Source of the DNA: Brevibacillus choshinensis
GTDB taxonomy: Bacteria > Bacillota > Bacilli > Brevibacillales > Brevibacillaceae
DNA: 64,000 nucleotides
Assembly (NCBI RefSeq): GCF_001420695.1
Contig: NZ_LJJB01000007.1
Location: 705,890 to 769,889, forward strand
Direction: 5' to 3'
Every line of letters begins with the position of its first letter. The first letter of the stretch is position 1. The notes under the pieces were generated by a model that did no database searches, was not told where the DNA came from, and saw only the letters and a list, made by a program, of their open reading frames with translations. Of the stretch, positions 27,333-37,708 are shown one piece after another. The position numbers were made by a program, and so were the translations under genes.

Positions 27333-28997
27333 ATGTTCGTCAAGGGTATCTCAATTCGCTTCAAACTCGTACTCACGATCCTGATTATTACGATGGTCCC
27401 GTTGATGACTGTCGGCTACCTGCAGTTTGAAAACGCTCGTACAGCCGTCTATGAGCTCACTGTGACCGATTTACAATACATAACGGATATGAAGACAAGA
27501 GAGTTGGCTCCCTATACACAGGATGCCAATGTGTTCGAAGGAAACAAACAGAAAATTAGTGAAATCATTGGGGAAGTATCCGAGCGCTATTACAAGCCAA
27601 ATGGTATGAACGGATATGCCTATATTATCGATGCAGAAGGAAATGCCATTTTTCATCCGGATCCGGCCGTGCAGAACACATCGCTCGCACAGGAAGGATT
27701 CATGCAAGAAATATTGGCAAAGAAGAAGGGCTGGCTGGAATACGATTTCCAGGGCTTGACCAAGCTGACGGTCTTTCAGGAGCTTCCAAACGGTTGGATT
27801 CTGGTGATTGGAAGTTTCCAGGATGATCTGCTGAAAACAATCGAAGACAGTCGCTCGCTCATGTTTCTTCTCAATCTAGCCAGTGCCATCGTCGCACTGG
27901 TTGCAGGAATTTTCATCGTCAACAAACTAGTGCGACCACTAAAAGAACTGGTAGCGGTTATGAAGGAAGCGGAAGCAGGGAATTTGACGGGGGTTGTACA
28001 GGTTCGTTCTCGGGATGAAGTCGGGGCTTTGTCAGCGATGTACAATGAAATGATGGGAGGCTTCCGTAACATGCTACAAGAGGTACAACATGTGTCTCAG
28101 CAAGTGGCCGCCTCTTCTGAGGAATTGACGGCGAGTGCTTCCGAAAGTGCTCGTGCTTCCGAACAGATCTCTGCCGCTTCTTCGGAAATTGCCAATGGTT
28201 CTGACCAGCAGAAACAGACCGTTTTTGAAACGACGCATTTCCTTCATCGCATCGGTAATGATATTCAAGAAATCGCTAAGTCGACAGATCATGTCAATAG
28301 CGATGCGAACCAAGCATTTCAATTGGCCAAAGATGGCGAGAATAAGCTGAGCTTGTTGGTTCAGGAAATGGACCAGATTACGAGCCATGTACGCCAAACA
28401 GAACAAGTCGTTCGTGAGTTGGGGATCCAATCAGAAAAAATTATGGGGATCATTACGATCATTCGCCAAATCTCAGATCAAACGAACCTGCTGGCACTCA
28501 ATGCAGCGATCGAAGCAGCACGGGCTGGAGAGCAAGGACGTAGCTTTGCAGTGGTTGCCCAGGAAGTACGTAAGCTGGCAGAGCAATCAGGACAGGCTGC
28601 GGAGGAAATCGCCAGCTTGATTCATACCACACATAATGAGATTCAGGAAGCAGTCACCGCGATGGGATCGACTACGGAGGCAGTCCAGGAAGGACGAGGT
28701 GGTGTAGCCTCCGCAGGAGAAAGCTTCCAGCAAATAGTAATCGCTGTACAAGATGTGAGCAATCAGGTGAACCGGATGAATGAAGCGGCACAGGCCATCC
28801 ACCACGATACGGAGAAATTAGTAGGGAATTCCGATCGCATTGCTCATTTGGCTGAAACAGCGGCACATGACACGCAGGAAGTAGCGGCTGCTTCTGAAGA
28901 ACAGACTGCAACAACCGAAGAGATGACAGCCGCGGCTGAGACATTGGCGCAGATGGCAGAACGGTTGTCAGAACAGGTAAAACGATTTACAATCTAA
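27333..28997 (+). CDS. Methyl-accepting chemotaxis protein with extracellular Cache sensor
   Basis: A 554-aa chemoreceptor: TM1 (about 10-30), an extracellular single-Cache-like domain (about 35-185, with [17 protein letters not shown]), TM2 (about 188-210), a HAMP domain ([17 protein letters not shown]), then a long MCP signalling coiled coil whose hairpin tip is [21 protein letters not shown]. The tip region is the CheA/CheW contact. The sensed ligand is unknown. The ATG at 27333 follows aaaggagagg; the longer frame has no SD. It stands alone between two terminators, so it is monocistronic. Confidence 0.93.
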   Translation: MFVKGISIRFKLVLTILIITMVPLMTVGYLQFENARTAVYELTVTDLQYITDMKTRELAPYTQDANVFEGNKQKISEIIGEVSERYYKPNGMNGYAYIIDAEGNAIFHPDPAVQNTSLAQEGFMQEILAKKKGWLEYDFQGLTKLTVFQELPNGWILVIGSFQDDLLKTIEDSRSLMFLLNLASAIVALVAGIFIVNKLVRPLKELVAVMKEAEAGNLTGVVQVRSRDEVGALSAMYNEMMGGFRNMLQEVQHVSQQVAASSEELTASASESARASEQISAASSEIANGSDQQKQTVFETTHFLHRIGNDIQEIAKSTDHVNSDANQAFQLAKDGENKLSLLVQEMDQITSHVRQTEQVVRELGIQSEKIMGIITIIRQISDQTNLLALNAAIEAARAGEQGRSFAVVAQEVRKLAEQSGQAAEEIASLIHTTHNEIQEAVTAMGSTTEAVQEGRGGVASAGESFQQIVIAVQDVSNQVNRMNEAAQAIHHDTEKLVGNSDRIAHLAETAAHDTQEVAAASEEQTATTEEMTAAAETLAQMAERLSEQVKRFTI

Positions 28998-29013
28998 CAA
29001 GAGTTTACTGGCA

Positions 29014-29045
29014 AAATCCACTTTGTTTGAAAGTGGATTTTTTCC
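29014..29045 (+). terminator. Terminator after the chemoreceptor gene
   Basis: aaatccacttt/aaagtggattt stem followed by Ts. Confidence 0.9.
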
Positions 29046-29095
29046 TTCCCATAGGGTATTTGAATAGGAAATGAGCTGGGTAAGGAGGGAGTAGG

Positions 29096-31357
29096 ATGGA
29101 GGATCAGCAAACAATTTCCCTGTTTGCCGAAACATACATTCGTGGGTTTGTTACACAAGAAATTTTTTACAACGAGGAAACGTGGTACGGAGTCATCCGT
29201 CTAAAGATAGAAGAGACAACCGAATCCTTCAAGGAATCAGAAGTGGTGATTGTCGGTAATTTTCCACGTCCTCATCCAGATGAGCTATATACGTTTTACG
29301 GAGATTGGAAGACGCATGCCCGCTTTGGTCAACAGTATGTGGCCAGACGTTACGAACGGGAAACACCCAAGACCATTGCAGGTGTCGAGCGATATTTAGC
29401 GAGTGGACTCTTTCAAGGTATTGGGAAGAAGATGGCGAAGCGCATTGTGGAGCAGCTGGGAGTAGATGCTCTGACGATCATTGCAGATTATCCGGAGCGC
29501 CTGGCAGAAGTGCAAGGAATCTCTGAGTCACGCGCCAAGATCATCTACGATTCCGTCATCGAGCATCGCTCCCTGGAGAGTGCGATGGTCTTTCTGTACG
29601 ATTTTGGTATTGGTGTCAACATGGCTTTGCGTATTTACCAGACGTACAAACTGGAGACCTTGACCATCCTCAAGGAAGAGCCATACCGTCTCATCGAGGA
29701 TGTACAGGGGTTCGGTTTCAAACGGGCGGATGATATCGCACGTTCAACTGGAATTGCTGCATCGTCCGAGGAGCGGGTAAAGGCTGCAGCCTTGTTCACT
29801 TTGCAGGAGGCTTCGTATTCAGAAGGACATGTGTATCTGCCTATAGACGAGCTCTGTGAAAAAACGATGAGACTGTTGGATGAGTGTGGCGGTCATGCCT
29901 TCGCAGCGGATGAGATTACGCAGTCTGTAGAAGCACTGTTCGTTGCAAGCAAAATCGCATGGGAAGACGATCGGGTTTACTTGCCCTCCCTATTTTTCGC
30001 GGAGCTCGGTCTCGCGAAAAGACTCCGCCATTTTTCGAACAGAGATCAATTCGCGTCGTTTCCTACCTCCGAGTATTATCGCGCGATTGGAGCCGTCGAG
30101 GATGAGCTGGCCATCACATATGCACAGACGCAGCGTGATGCGATCGAACAAGCGATTACCTCCGGGTTGATGCTGTTGACAGGTGGTCCAGGTACAGGGA
30201 AGACGACAGTCATCAGAGGGATATGTCGCGTATTTTCGCAGCTGCATGGCTTGTCCTTGGACTTGAGAAAGTACAGCGAAGACAATCCGTTTCCCATTGT
30301 ACTTGTCGCACCGACAGGGCGTGCTGCGAAACGGATGACTGAGACGACGGGACTACCAGCCATGACGATCCATCGCCTGCTCGGCTACAAAGGGGAAAGC
30401 TTTGAGCACGACGCAGAACATCCGATTCGGGGACGCTTATTGATTATCGATGAGATGTCGATGGTCGATATTTGGCTGGCGAATCAGTTGTTTCGAGCAA
30501 TACCAGATGAGATGCAAATCATCATGGTGGGAGATCCGGATCAGTTGCCTTCTGTCGGTCCAGGCAATGTGCTGCAGGACATGATTCGCTCAGGGTTGCT
30601 GCCGTTAGCACAGCTGACAGAGATTTACCGACAAGCCGAAGAGTCAACGATTATCCGTCTGGCCCATGACGTGCGAAAAGGAAATGTACCGTCAGATTTG
30701 CTCCATACAACCCCGGATCGGCGATTTTTCACAAGTTCGCCACAAGATGTACCGGAAGCAGTGAAACAAATTTGCTTTGGGGCCGTAAAAAAAGGATATA
30801 CGGCAAAAGATGTACAAGTTCTGGCCCCTATCTATAAAGGTAACGCTGGTGTAAACCGGTTAAATGAAGAACTGCAGGAGCTGTTTAATCCAAAGACTGC
30901 CCAGAAACGGCAAGTGACGTTCGGAGAAACGGCTTTCCGCACGGGTGACAAAGTCCTGCAGTTAGTGAACAATGCCGAAGAACAGGTGTTCAACGGTGAT
31001 ATGGGTGAGATTGTTGCGATTTTTTTCCCGAACGAAAACGCAGAGAACGAAGAGATGCTGGTCGTATCCTTTGACGGCCGGGAAGTAACGTACAAACGTT
31101 CGGCTTATCATCAGCTGACGCTGGCGTATTGTTGCTCCGTCCATAAGTCACAAGGAAGCGAATTTCCGATCGTGGTCATGCCGTTTGTAAAAAGCTATTA
31201 CCGAATGCTCAGGCGCAAGCTCGTTTACACGGGGATAACGCGGAGTAAATCTTTCCTCATCATGTGCGGTGAGCCGGATGCGTTTCGTGCAGCTGTGGAG
31301 ACAGATGAAGAGGGAGTACGGTACAGCTATCTCGAAGAGCGGCTAAAGCTCGAGTGA
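29096..31357 (+). CDS. recD2: RecD2 (RecD-like) ATP-dependent DNA helicase
   Basis: A 753-aa superfamily 1B helicase unpaired with RecBC. It has an N-terminal OB-like region, a helix-hairpin-helix stretch (about 90-200), Walker A GGPGTGKTT near residue 363, motif II IIDEMSMVD, and motif VI with YTGITRSKSFL. RecD2 unwinds DNA 5' to 3' and is linked to mismatch repair and fork maintenance. It is the counterpart of B. subtilis yrrC (about 798 aa) and is followed by yrrD as there. Confidence 0.94.
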   Translation: MEDQQTISLFAETYIRGFVTQEIFYNEETWYGVIRLKIEETTESFKESEVVIVGNFPRPHPDELYTFYGDWKTHARFGQQYVARRYERETPKTIAGVERYLASGLFQGIGKKMAKRIVEQLGVDALTIIADYPERLAEVQGISESRAKIIYDSVIEHRSLESAMVFLYDFGIGVNMALRIYQTYKLETLTILKEEPYRLIEDVQGFGFKRADDIARSTGIAASSEERVKAAALFTLQEASYSEGHVYLPIDELCEKTMRLLDECGGHAFAADEITQSVEALFVASKIAWEDDRVYLPSLFFAELGLAKRLRHFSNRDQFASFPTSEYYRAIGAVEDELAITYAQTQRDAIEQAITSGLMLLTGGPGTGKTTVIRGICRVFSQLHGLSLDLRKYSEDNPFPIVLVAPTGRAAKRMTETTGLPAMTIHRLLGYKGESFEHDAEHPIRGRLLIIDEMSMVDIWLANQLFRAIPDEMQIIMVGDPDQLPSVGPGNVLQDMIRSGLLPLAQLTEIYRQAEESTIIRLAHDVRKGNVPSDLLHTTPDRRFFTSSPQDVPEAVKQICFGAVKKGYTAKDVQVLAPIYKGNAGVNRLNEELQELFNPKTAQKRQVTFGETAFRTGDKVLQLVNNAEEQVFNGDMGEIVAIFFPNENAENEEMLVVSFDGREVTYKRSAYHQLTLAYCCSVHKSQGSEFPIVVMPFVKSYYRMLRRKLVYTGITRSKSFLIMCGEPDAFRAAVETDEEGVRYSYLEERLKLE

Positions 31358-31431
31358 GTTTGGAACCTTTTGCGTCGGATGACACTCATCCTTTCGCCAG
31401 ATACTAAAAGGGCGGAAGGGGGATGTCCCAC

Positions 31432-31911
31432 ATGCGCAAGGCACTGGATGTAGTCGGCTTGCCTGTCGTTTGCCTGCAAACAGGTGAGACGATCGGTACC
31501 GTCCGTGACATTCTTTGTGACTCCACTTGGCATGTACAAGGAATCTTGCTGAGCGAACAGGGCTGGTTCCATCAAGGTACCTACATTCCTACCGAACGGA
31601 TTCACGCGGTAGGGGAGTCCTGCCTTACCGTATCGGGTAAAGACGCAATCACACCCTTGCCTCATCTCGCCGGTCTGGAACCTGTCGGCTTCGTGACGGG
31701 AAAGACAAAACTAAAAGGAAAAGCGGTCATTACCGCTTCCGGAGAACTCCTGGGCAGATTGGAAGACGTTTACTTTTCTGCGAACTGGGAGAAACTAGTA
31801 GGGTACGAACTGTCCAATGGCTGGATTGCGGATGTTACAGAAGGGCGAAAACGCCTGTCCGCTCCGCCTTCTGTCATCGTCGGGGAAGAAAACCTGATCG
31901 TGCCGGACTAG
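31432..31911 (+). CDS. yrrD: PRC-barrel domain protein (YrrD-like)
   Basis: A 159-aa protein with two PRC-barrel repeats: about 5-70 (LPVVCLQTGETIGTVRDILCD) and 85-150 (GKAVITASGELLGRLEDVYFS). PRC barrels are small beta domains found in RimM and photosynthetic reaction-centre H subunits, usually protein- or RNA-interaction modules. Position after recD2 matches B. subtilis yrrD. ATG 31432 is preferred because ATG 31423 lies only two bases after the SD ggaaggggg. Exact function unknown. Confidence 0.82.
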   Translation: MRKALDVVGLPVVCLQTGETIGTVRDILCDSTWHVQGILLSEQGWFHQGTYIPTERIHAVGESCLTVSGKDAITPLPHLAGLEPVGFVTGKTKLKGKAVITASGELLGRLEDVYFSANWEKLVGYELSNGWIADVTEGRKRLSAPPSVIVGEENLIVPD

Positions 31912-31946
31912 GTTCGTAGCCAGGCGTGAAAGGGAGGAAAAGCGTG

Positions 31947-32153
31947 ATGCGTGTCATTTGCCCGAATTGCAGTTCCAAAGACGTAGGGAAGATTGGTACC
32001 AATCAATACTACTGCTGGAATTGCTTTATAGAGATGAGCGTGACCAACGAGCAGATCGCCTCTGTCTACCAAGTAGAGGAAGATGGGTCGTTGCATTCGC
32101 TCAATGATCTGTTTATCGAGGATCAAACGGTTACCGCTCAATTGAATATGTAG
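31947..32153 (+). CDS. Small zinc-ribbon-like protein, 68 aa
   Basis: Two CxxC pairs, CPNC and CWNC (about 21 residues apart), make a four-cysteine zinc ribbon at the N-terminus; the rest is acidic and unstructured-looking. A GTG three bases upstream is an alternative start; SD aagggagg serves either. It sits in a run of small same-strand genes after yrrD. No specific family is recognised; the ribbon suggests nucleic-acid or protein binding. Confidence 0.72.
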   Translation: MRVICPNCSSKDVGKIGTNQYYCWNCFIEMSVTNEQIASVYQVEEDGSLHSLNDLFIEDQTVTAQLNM

Positions 32154-32190
32154 CTCTTTTGAGCGACCAAAACAACTGGAGGTGGCACGC

Positions 32191-32376
32191 TTGATAGTAA
32201 GAAGCCTGTTGCGCATCCTAGCCACAAGCGGAATCGTGGCCGTCATCGGATATTTGATGGCTCCACGTCGTCGCAGTCGATTTTCGTTCAACCTGAATCG
32301 ATTGCCCTTCTCCATGCGCAACATGCAGCGTATGGTGAAAACAGGGCGCAAGCTAATGCGTGCCGTCGCTCGTTAA
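32191..32376 (+). CDS. Small membrane-anchored basic protein, 61 aa
   Basis: One hydrophobic segment (about residues 5-24) is followed by a strongly basic tail with many Arg residues (PRRRSRFSF, MVKTGRKLMRAVAR). TTG 32191 lies eight bases after GGAGG; a GTG at 32182 overlaps the SD. The topology suggests a membrane protein with a cytoplasmic positively charged tail. It ends at a strong terminator, closing the group from recD2. Not a named family to my knowledge. Confidence 0.65.
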   Translation: MIVRSLLRILATSGIVAVIGYLMAPRRRSRFSFNLNRLPFSMRNMQRMVKTGRKLMRAVAR

Positions 32377-32393
32377 TTTGGAGAATTTGATTG

Positions 32394-32431
32394 AAAAGCT
32401 GACGCCTGTTATTTCGGGGGTCAGCTTTTTT
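32394..32431 (+). terminator. Terminator after the small basic membrane protein
   Basis: aaaagctgac/gtcagctttt stem and T-run. Confidence 0.88.
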
Positions 32432-32436
32432 ATATG

Positions 32437-32474
32437 AAAAAACACCTCCTACAGTTTCTGTAAGAGGTGTTTTG
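32437..32474 (-). terminator. Terminator of the TerC-family gene
   Basis: aaaacacctc/gaggtgtttt stem; the reverse strand has the T-run. Confidence 0.8.
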
Positions 32475-32509
32475 TATTTTCTCTATAGCAAAGGGTTAGC
32501 TTACAAAGC

Positions 32510-33196
32510 TTACGATTGTTCTGCCAGTCGTTTTTGCTTCTGACTTTTCATACGACCAGTCAGCAGTACGCCGACCACAACTGCGACAATGAACAACCAT
32601 TTTACCCAAGGGTATGCTGCAAAGAACGGTGCCAAGAATTTTTCTGAAGTCACCATGCTAGAAGCGGTATACGCCAGAACTGCGGATCCGATGTAGATGA
32701 CAAGCGGATACCGCTCCATGACCTTCAGAATCATCGTGCTTCCCCATACCATGATCGGAACACTGATGACCAATCCAATGATGACTAACAAGAAGTCACC
32801 ATGTGCTGCACCAGCGACGGCGATTACGTTATCCAGACCCATTACCGTGTCCGCAACGATGATCGTCCAGATCGCTGCTCCGAGGCTTCCGCTCGCTTTC
32901 ATGTTCTCATGATTGTCTTCCTGTACCAGCAGCTTCAGCGAGATCCAGACAAGGATCAATCCACCGACGAGCAGCAAACCAGGGATTTTCAGCAACCAGA
33001 CTACCGCCAAGGTCGCCAGAGCACGTATGACGATTGCGCCGACTGTACCCCAAATGATCGCTTTCTTTTGCTGAGTAGCAGGGAGATTTCGAGCGGCCAT
33101 CCCGATGACAATCGCGTTGTCACCGGCCAACACTAGGTCAATAACTACAATAGAGAGTAGTGCGGACCAAAACTCAGGGGTAAACAATAGTTCCAT
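32510..33196 (-). CDS. TerC-family membrane protein (YjbE/YkoY-like), probable Mn2+ exporter
   Basis: A 228-aa protein with about seven TMs and the two TerC acid motifs: DLVLAGDNAIVIGMAARNLP in TM1 and VADTVMGLDNVIAVAGAA in the middle. Its leader carries a yybP-ykoY Mn2+ riboswitch, so manganese most likely controls it. In B. subtilis TerC proteins MeeF (YceF) and MeeY (YkoY) export Mn2+ for metalating secreted enzymes. The same role is inferred here from the family and the riboswitch. Confidence 0.9.
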   Translation of the reverse strand: MELLFTPEFWSALLSIVVIDLVLAGDNAIVIGMAARNLPATQQKKAIIWGTVGAIVIRALATLAVVWLLKIPGLLLVGGLILVWISLKLLVQEDNHENMKASGSLGAAIWTIIVADTVMGLDNVIAVAGAAHGDFLLVIIGLVISVPIMVWGSTMILKVMERYPLVIYIGSAVLAYTASSMVTSEKFLAPFFAAYPWVKWLFIVAVVVGVLLTGRMKSQKQKRLAEQS

Positions 33197-33254
33197 TTCT
33201 CTTCCTCCTCGTCCTTGGAAAGTAAAAATCCTCCGGCCGTTTTCTTGATACCTC

Positions 33255-33320
33255 TTATAGTTTGTTTAAAAGGGGGAAAAAGAAAACGACCTTTCCCTGG
33301 ACAGGCAAAGGTCGTGAAAA
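33255..33320 (-). terminator. Second terminator-like hairpin downstream of the Mn riboswitch
   Basis: On the reverse strand acgacctttgcc pairs with gggaaaggtcgt, followed by tttctttttc. The arms repeat the ACCTTTGCC of the aptamer's 3' end and of the first terminator, suggesting a duplicated expression platform. Confidence 0.6.
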
Positions 33321-33455
33321 AACAGAAAAAGACCTTTACCTGTTAGGCAAAGGTCTTGCTTACAACATTAGGAACATGTTGCCAACATAGCCGGGGATTT
33401 CTCCCGTAATGACGACTATGTTGCGAAAAAGCTACTCCCCTTTGGAGATATCCAC
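33321..33455 (-). promoter_or_regulatory. yybP-ykoY manganese riboswitch
   Basis: On the reverse strand the aptamer begins AAAGGGGAGTAGC (about 33444-33432), has the paired CATAGTCGTCA and CCGGCTATGTTG segments, and ends GCAAGACCTTTGCC (about 33358-33345), all diagnostic of the family. A terminator (aagacctttgcct with aggtaaaggtctt plus Ts) overlaps the 3' end. Mn2+ binding is known to stabilise the aptamer and favour antitermination, raising expression of the exporter gene downstream. Confidence 0.93.
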
Positions 33456-33465
33456 TTGTATTATC

Positions 33466-33494
33466 ATACTACTTCGAGGATTCCGATGTGTCAA
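33466..33494 (-). promoter_or_regulatory. Promoter of the Mn riboswitch transcript
   Basis: Reverse-strand TTGACA (33494-33489), a 17-bp spacer and TAGTAT (33471-33466). Confidence 0.65.
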
Positions 33495-33563
33495 TAGGGT
33501 ACATGTTTTTTGTGTGGCTGAGACACTCTAGTAGATATGGAAGACGAAGGGAGGTCTGTCAGC

Positions 33564-34628
33564 GTGGATGAACTTCGGCGCAGTCGCTTGTTCGCCGCGG
33601 CCATTTGGCTCACGACTCTGTTGATCATTGGCAATCTACTATGGCTGCTCCGACCTGTCTTGACTCAATTGCTTCACTTATTGGAAGAAGTCCTGGTACC
33701 TGTTGTGGTCGGCCTCATTATTGCCTACCTGCTTCATCCAATTGTACAGGTATTGGAAAGGCGCAGAGTTCCGCGGCTCATGGCCGTTTTGCTCATTTAC
33801 GGCTCGTTTGTCCTCATTATTGCGATTGCAGTCGTCAATGCCATTCCGATTTTTACGAAGCAGCTGGTGGAGCTGTCTGATGATTTGCCCCGCCTGTCGG
33901 AATGGTACTACAAGTGGATGAGCGAATGGGAAGCCCATAAATACTTTCTGCCAGATAGCATCTCACATGGCGTAGATCGTGTGATTGTCCAGTCGCACGA
34001 GCGCATGTCCCACACCGTCACACAACTAGTGAACAACGCGCGCAATTCAGTCGGGAAAGTTCTCGCCTATGCCGTTGTCCCATTCATCGCTTTTTATTTG
34101 TTGAAAGACATGAAGGAGCTGCATGAAGCGGGGATGTCGATCGTTCCCCGAGCCTACCGCAAACAAGTACTCTCTGTCTTACGGGATATTAACGAATCGC
34201 TAGGAAACTACATACACGGACAGATGATGGTCGCTCTGATCGTTGGTGTATTTGCCTATCTGGGCTACTGGTTGGTCGGGATGCCATATCCATTTGTCCT
34301 CGCGACCTTTGTCTGTTTGACGAACATTATTCCCTATATCGGCCCACTGATCGGAGCGGCACCGGCAGTCGTCGTTGCATTGACCATCTCAACTAAAATG
34401 CTTCTGTTTGTGCTCGCGGTCAATATCGTCATCCAGGTGGTAGAGGGGAACATTCTTTCTCCGAACATCGTCGGCCGTTCCCTGCACCTTCATCCACTAC
34501 TAATCATCATGGCATTGCTGGCAGGGGAAGCCATTGGGGGGATCATCGGCCTGATTGTTGCGGTCCCTGTTCTGGCCGTATGTAAAGTCATTATCAGCCG
34601 AGTAGCTTTGATGATGCATGAAAGTTGA
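33564..34628 (+). CDS. yrrI: AI-2E family (PerM/YrrI-like) membrane protein
   Basis: A 354-aa protein with about eight TMs. Typical family segments: VPVVVGLIIAYLLHPIVQ near the N-terminus, LLKDM after TM4, and the C-terminal NIIPYIGPLIGAAPA and NILSPNIVGRSLHLHP. The family holds putative exporters and permeases, some Na+/H+ antiporters; AI-2 export is shown for only one member. Position before alaS is that of B. subtilis yrrI. The GTG at 33564 follows aagggagg by nine bases. The alaS promoter -35 overlaps its stop codon. Confidence 0.88.
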   Translation: MDELRRSRLFAAAIWLTTLLIIGNLLWLLRPVLTQLLHLLEEVLVPVVVGLIIAYLLHPIVQVLERRRVPRLMAVLLIYGSFVLIIAIAVVNAIPIFTKQLVELSDDLPRLSEWYYKWMSEWEAHKYFLPDSISHGVDRVIVQSHERMSHTVTQLVNNARNSVGKVLAYAVVPFIAFYLLKDMKELHEAGMSIVPRAYRKQVLSVLRDINESLGNYIHGQMMVALIVGVFAYLGYWLVGMPYPFVLATFVCLTNIIPYIGPLIGAAPAVVVALTISTKMLLFVLAVNIVIQVVEGNILSPNIVGRSLHLHPLLIIMALLAGEAIGGIIGLIVAVPVLAVCKVIISRVALMMHES

Positions 34629-34654
34629 CAGTGATCGCCAAAAAAATTTATAAT
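34625..34654 (+). promoter_or_regulatory. Promoter of the alaS T-box transcript
   Basis: TTGACA (34625-34630), an 18-bp spacer and TATAAT (34649-34654). Both are perfect hexamers; the -35 contains the yrrI stop codon. Confidence 0.85.
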
Positions 34655-34661
34655 ACGAACA

Positions 34662-34921
34662 AAGCAATACTGGATATGATCAATGAGGGAACGAGTATGT
34701 TGCAGACCTTCTACAGAGAGGACGCTCCATGGTTGAGAGAGCGCCCAGAAGAAGTGCGACAGAAGGCTACTCCTAAGACCGGGCAAAAACCGGCGGCTTG
34801 GCACCGTTAAAGGCCGCAAAGCGACAGGCATTGGCTGGATGAGATGCAGCACAAGCCTGTAAGCAGGGTGGTACCGCGAGAAAAAACAGTTCTCGTCCCT
34901 GAGGGGATGGGGGCTTTTTTT
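34662..34921 (+). promoter_or_regulatory. T-box riboswitch controlling alaS
   Basis: Leader with the T-box AGGGTGGTACCGCG (34865-34878), a Stem I GA motif (GGGAACGAGTA) and the specifier GCT-A (34766-34769), an Ala codon matching the gene. The terminator ctcgtccc/gggatggggg with a T-run (34915-34921) overlaps the antiterminator region. Confidence 0.94.
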
Positions 34922-34946
34922 ATTTTTTCTTTAGAGGAGAATGTAA

Positions 34947-37595
34947 ATGAAGAAACTGACAGGCAATCAAATCCGCCGCATGTTCCTGGACTTCTTTGTA
35001 GAAAAAGGACATCGCATTGAGCCTAGCGCTCCCTTGGTTCCAATCGACGATCCTTCCTTGCTGTGGATCAACAGCGGTGTAGCGACCCTCAAAAAGTACT
35101 TTGACGGCCGCATCATTCCAGATAATCCACGTATCACCAACTCGCAAAAATCCATTCGTACCAACGATATCGAAAACGTAGGACACACGGCTCGCCACCA
35201 GACGTTTTTCGAGATGCTGGGGAACTTCTCTATCGGTGACTACTTTAAAGAAGAAGCAATCGAGTGGGCATGGGAGTTTTTGACCAGTCCAAAATGGATC
35301 GGCTTTGATCCAGAGCTGCTTTCTGTCACCATTCACCCGGAAGACGATGAAGCATTTGAATACTGGAACAAAAAGATCGGTGTTCCTGCAGAGCGCATCG
35401 TGAAGCTGGAAGGCAACTTCTGGGATATTGGTGAAGGGCCAAGTGGTCCGAACACGGAGATTTTCTACGATCGTGGCGAAGCGTTCGGGAATGATCCAAG
35501 CGATCCTGAGCTGTACCCAGGTGGCGAGAACGAACGCTATCTGGAAGTGTGGAACCTGGTGTTCTCCCAGTTCAACCACAACCCAGACGGCACTTACACG
35601 CCACTTCCTAAGAAAAACATCGATACCGGTATGGGTCTCGAGCGCATGGCTTCCATCATTCAAGAGGTGGACAACAATTTCGAAACAGACCTGTTGTTCC
35701 CGTTGATTGAAGAAACCAGCAAGATCTCCGGTGTGCAATACAAAACAAGCCCGGAAATGGACGTTGCTCTGAAAGTGATCGCTGACCACGCTCGTACAGT
35801 CGCATTCGCAATCGGTGACGGCGCATTGCCTTCCAATGAAGGCCGTGGTTATGTCATTCGTCGCTTGCTGCGCCGTGCCGTACGCATGGGTAAAAAGCTG
35901 GGCGTGGAAAAACCATTCCTGTACAGCCTGACCGAAACAGTCGGTACCATGATGGGCGAGTTTTACCCAGAAGTGGTACAAAAACGCGAATTCATCGAAA
36001 AAGTCATTCGTGCGGAAGAAGAGCGTTTCCACGAGACTTTGAACGATGGACTGGCAATCCTCTCCGAAATGGTGAAAAACGCGAAAGCAGAAGGCAAAAC
36101 ACAATTGTCCGGTCAAGATGTGTTCAAAATGTACGATACGTACGGATTCCCTGTTGACCTGACGGAAGACTTTGCAGATGAGCAAGGCCTGACTGCTGAT
36201 CGTGATGGCTTTGAAAAAGCGATGGAAGAACAGCGTGAGCGTGCCCGCGCAGCTCGTCAAGATGTGGACAGCATGCAGATCCAGGGCGGTCCTTTGTCCG
36301 AGCTGACGGTTACGAGTCAATTTGTTGGTTATACTGAATTGGTAGCTACAGGTAAAGTAGAAGCGATCATTTTCGAGAACCAACTGACTGACGAAGCAGA
36401 AGAAGGTCAGACTGTGCAAGTCGTTCTGAGCCAGACGCCATTCTATGCAGAGAGCGGCGGACAGATCAATGACGAAGGCTATCTGATTTCTGATTCTGTC
36501 AAAGCACGTGTATCAGACGTACAAAAAGGTCCTAAAGGCCAAAATGTTCACTCTGTTACAGTAGAAGCAGGTACTCTGCGCAAAGGCGATGAAGTCCGTG
36601 CAGAGGTGAACCGTGAAGCGCGACTGGCCATCACCAAAAACCATACCGCGACACACTTGCTGCATCAGGCATTGAAGGATGTACTGGGTACCCACGTCAA
36701 CCAGGCGGGATCGCTGGTAGCTCCTGAAAGACTGCGTTTTGACTTCACGCACATCAGTGCGATCACGGTAGAAGAGCTGGAGCGCATCGAAGCGATCGTC
36801 AATGAAAAAGTGTGGGAAAACCTCACTGTTGAGATTTCGAACAAAGCATTGGCAGAAGCAAAAGCGATGGGTGCAATGGCGTTGTTCGGCGAAAAATACG
36901 GAGATGTCGTGCGAGTCGTAAAAGTAGGCGATTACAGCTTGGAACTGTGCGGTGGTTGCCACGTGAGCAACACAGCGGAAATCGGGCTGTTTAAGCTCGT
37001 GAGCGAGAGTGGAATTGGTGCGGGCACGCGCCGCATCGAGGCTGTTACAGGTCGCGGTGCTTATCAGTTCCTGAACCAGCAATTTGCTACGCTAAAAGAA
37101 GTCGCACACGCTTTAAAAGCACCTGTGATTGCGGAAGCTCCAGCACGTGTGGAAGGCCTGCAACAGCAATTGAAAGAAGCTCAGCGCGAAAACGAATCAC
37201 TGCGTGCCAAACTGGGTAACATCGAGGCGGCTTCCCTGACTGATCAATTGCAACAGGTAGATGGTATGAATGTACTGGCTGCTCGCGTCTCGGCAGTCGA
37301 TATGGATAATTTGCGTGGCATGGTAGACGAGCTGAAAAACAAACTCGGCTCAGCTGTCATTGTTCTCGGTGCAGTAGATGGTGACAAGGTAAACCTCGTA
37401 GCAGGGGTGACGAAAGACCTGATGGATCAAGGCGTCCATGCGGGTAAGATCATTAAAGAGGTTGCAACACGTTGTGGTGGAGGCGGTGGCGGTCGTCCAG
37501 ACATGGCGCAAGCAGGTGGGAAAGATCCATCCAAGCTGCAGGAAGCACTCGATGCAGTTGCTGAGTTCGTGAAAAGTCAAGCGGTGGCGAAATAA
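34947..37595 (+). CDS. alaS: Alanyl-tRNA synthetase
   Basis: An 882-aa class II synthetase: catalytic core at the N-terminus ([17 protein letters not shown], with motif 2 region NIGHTARH-like [16 protein letters not shown]), editing domain with the zinc motif [11 protein letters not shown] and CGGCHVSNT, and a C-terminal oligomerisation/C-Ala domain ending in a glycine-rich [15 protein letters not shown]. All standard parts are present, so charging of tRNA-Ala and removal of mischarged Ser/Gly should both work. It has its own T-box leader and is followed by ireB, ruvX and yrzB in the usual Firmicute order. Confidence 0.97.
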   Translation: MKKLTGNQIRRMFLDFFVEKGHRIEPSAPLVPIDDPSLLWINSGVATLKKYFDGRIIPDNPRITNSQKSIRTNDIENVGHTARHQTFFEMLGNFSIGDYFKEEAIEWAWEFLTSPKWIGFDPELLSVTIHPEDDEAFEYWNKKIGVPAERIVKLEGNFWDIGEGPSGPNTEIFYDRGEAFGNDPSDPELYPGGENERYLEVWNLVFSQFNHNPDGTYTPLPKKNIDTGMGLERMASIIQEVDNNFETDLLFPLIEETSKISGVQYKTSPEMDVALKVIADHARTVAFAIGDGALPSNEGRGYVIRRLLRRAVRMGKKLGVEKPFLYSLTETVGTMMGEFYPEVVQKREFIEKVIRAEEERFHETLNDGLAILSEMVKNAKAEGKTQLSGQDVFKMYDTYGFPVDLTEDFADEQGLTADRDGFEKAMEEQRERARAARQDVDSMQIQGGPLSELTVTSQFVGYTELVATGKVEAIIFENQLTDEAEEGQTVQVVLSQTPFYAESGGQINDEGYLISDSVKARVSDVQKGPKGQNVHSVTVEAGTLRKGDEVRAEVNREARLAITKNHTATHLLHQALKDVLGTHVNQAGSLVAPERLRFDFTHISAITVEELERIEAIVNEKVWENLTVEISNKALAEAKAMGAMALFGEKYGDVVRVVKVGDYSLELCGGCHVSNTAEIGLFKLVSESGIGAGTRRIEAVTGRGAYQFLNQQFATLKEVAHALKAPVIAEAPARVEGLQQQLKEAQRENESLRAKLGNIEAASLTDQLQQVDGMNVLAARVSAVDMDNLRGMVDELKNKLGSAVIVLGAVDGDKVNLVAGVTKDLMDQGVHAGKIIKEVATRCGGGGGGRPDMAQAGGKDPSKLQEALDAVAEFVKSQAVAK

Positions 37596-37708
37596 CACAC
37601 TGCCGGACGATAAATTTGCGAAATCGACAAGGAGTAGGGTCGAGAGAAGTCGAATACAATTGGTAGCAAGTAGGGTCAGAAGTCTCAAACGAAATCGAGG
37701 TGTTGATT

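Noticed and set aside
34920-36419. A 499-aa reverse-strand frame across alaS
   Set aside because: Composition (Phe/His/Gln-rich, no domains) is that of a shadow frame on a high-codon-bias gene.
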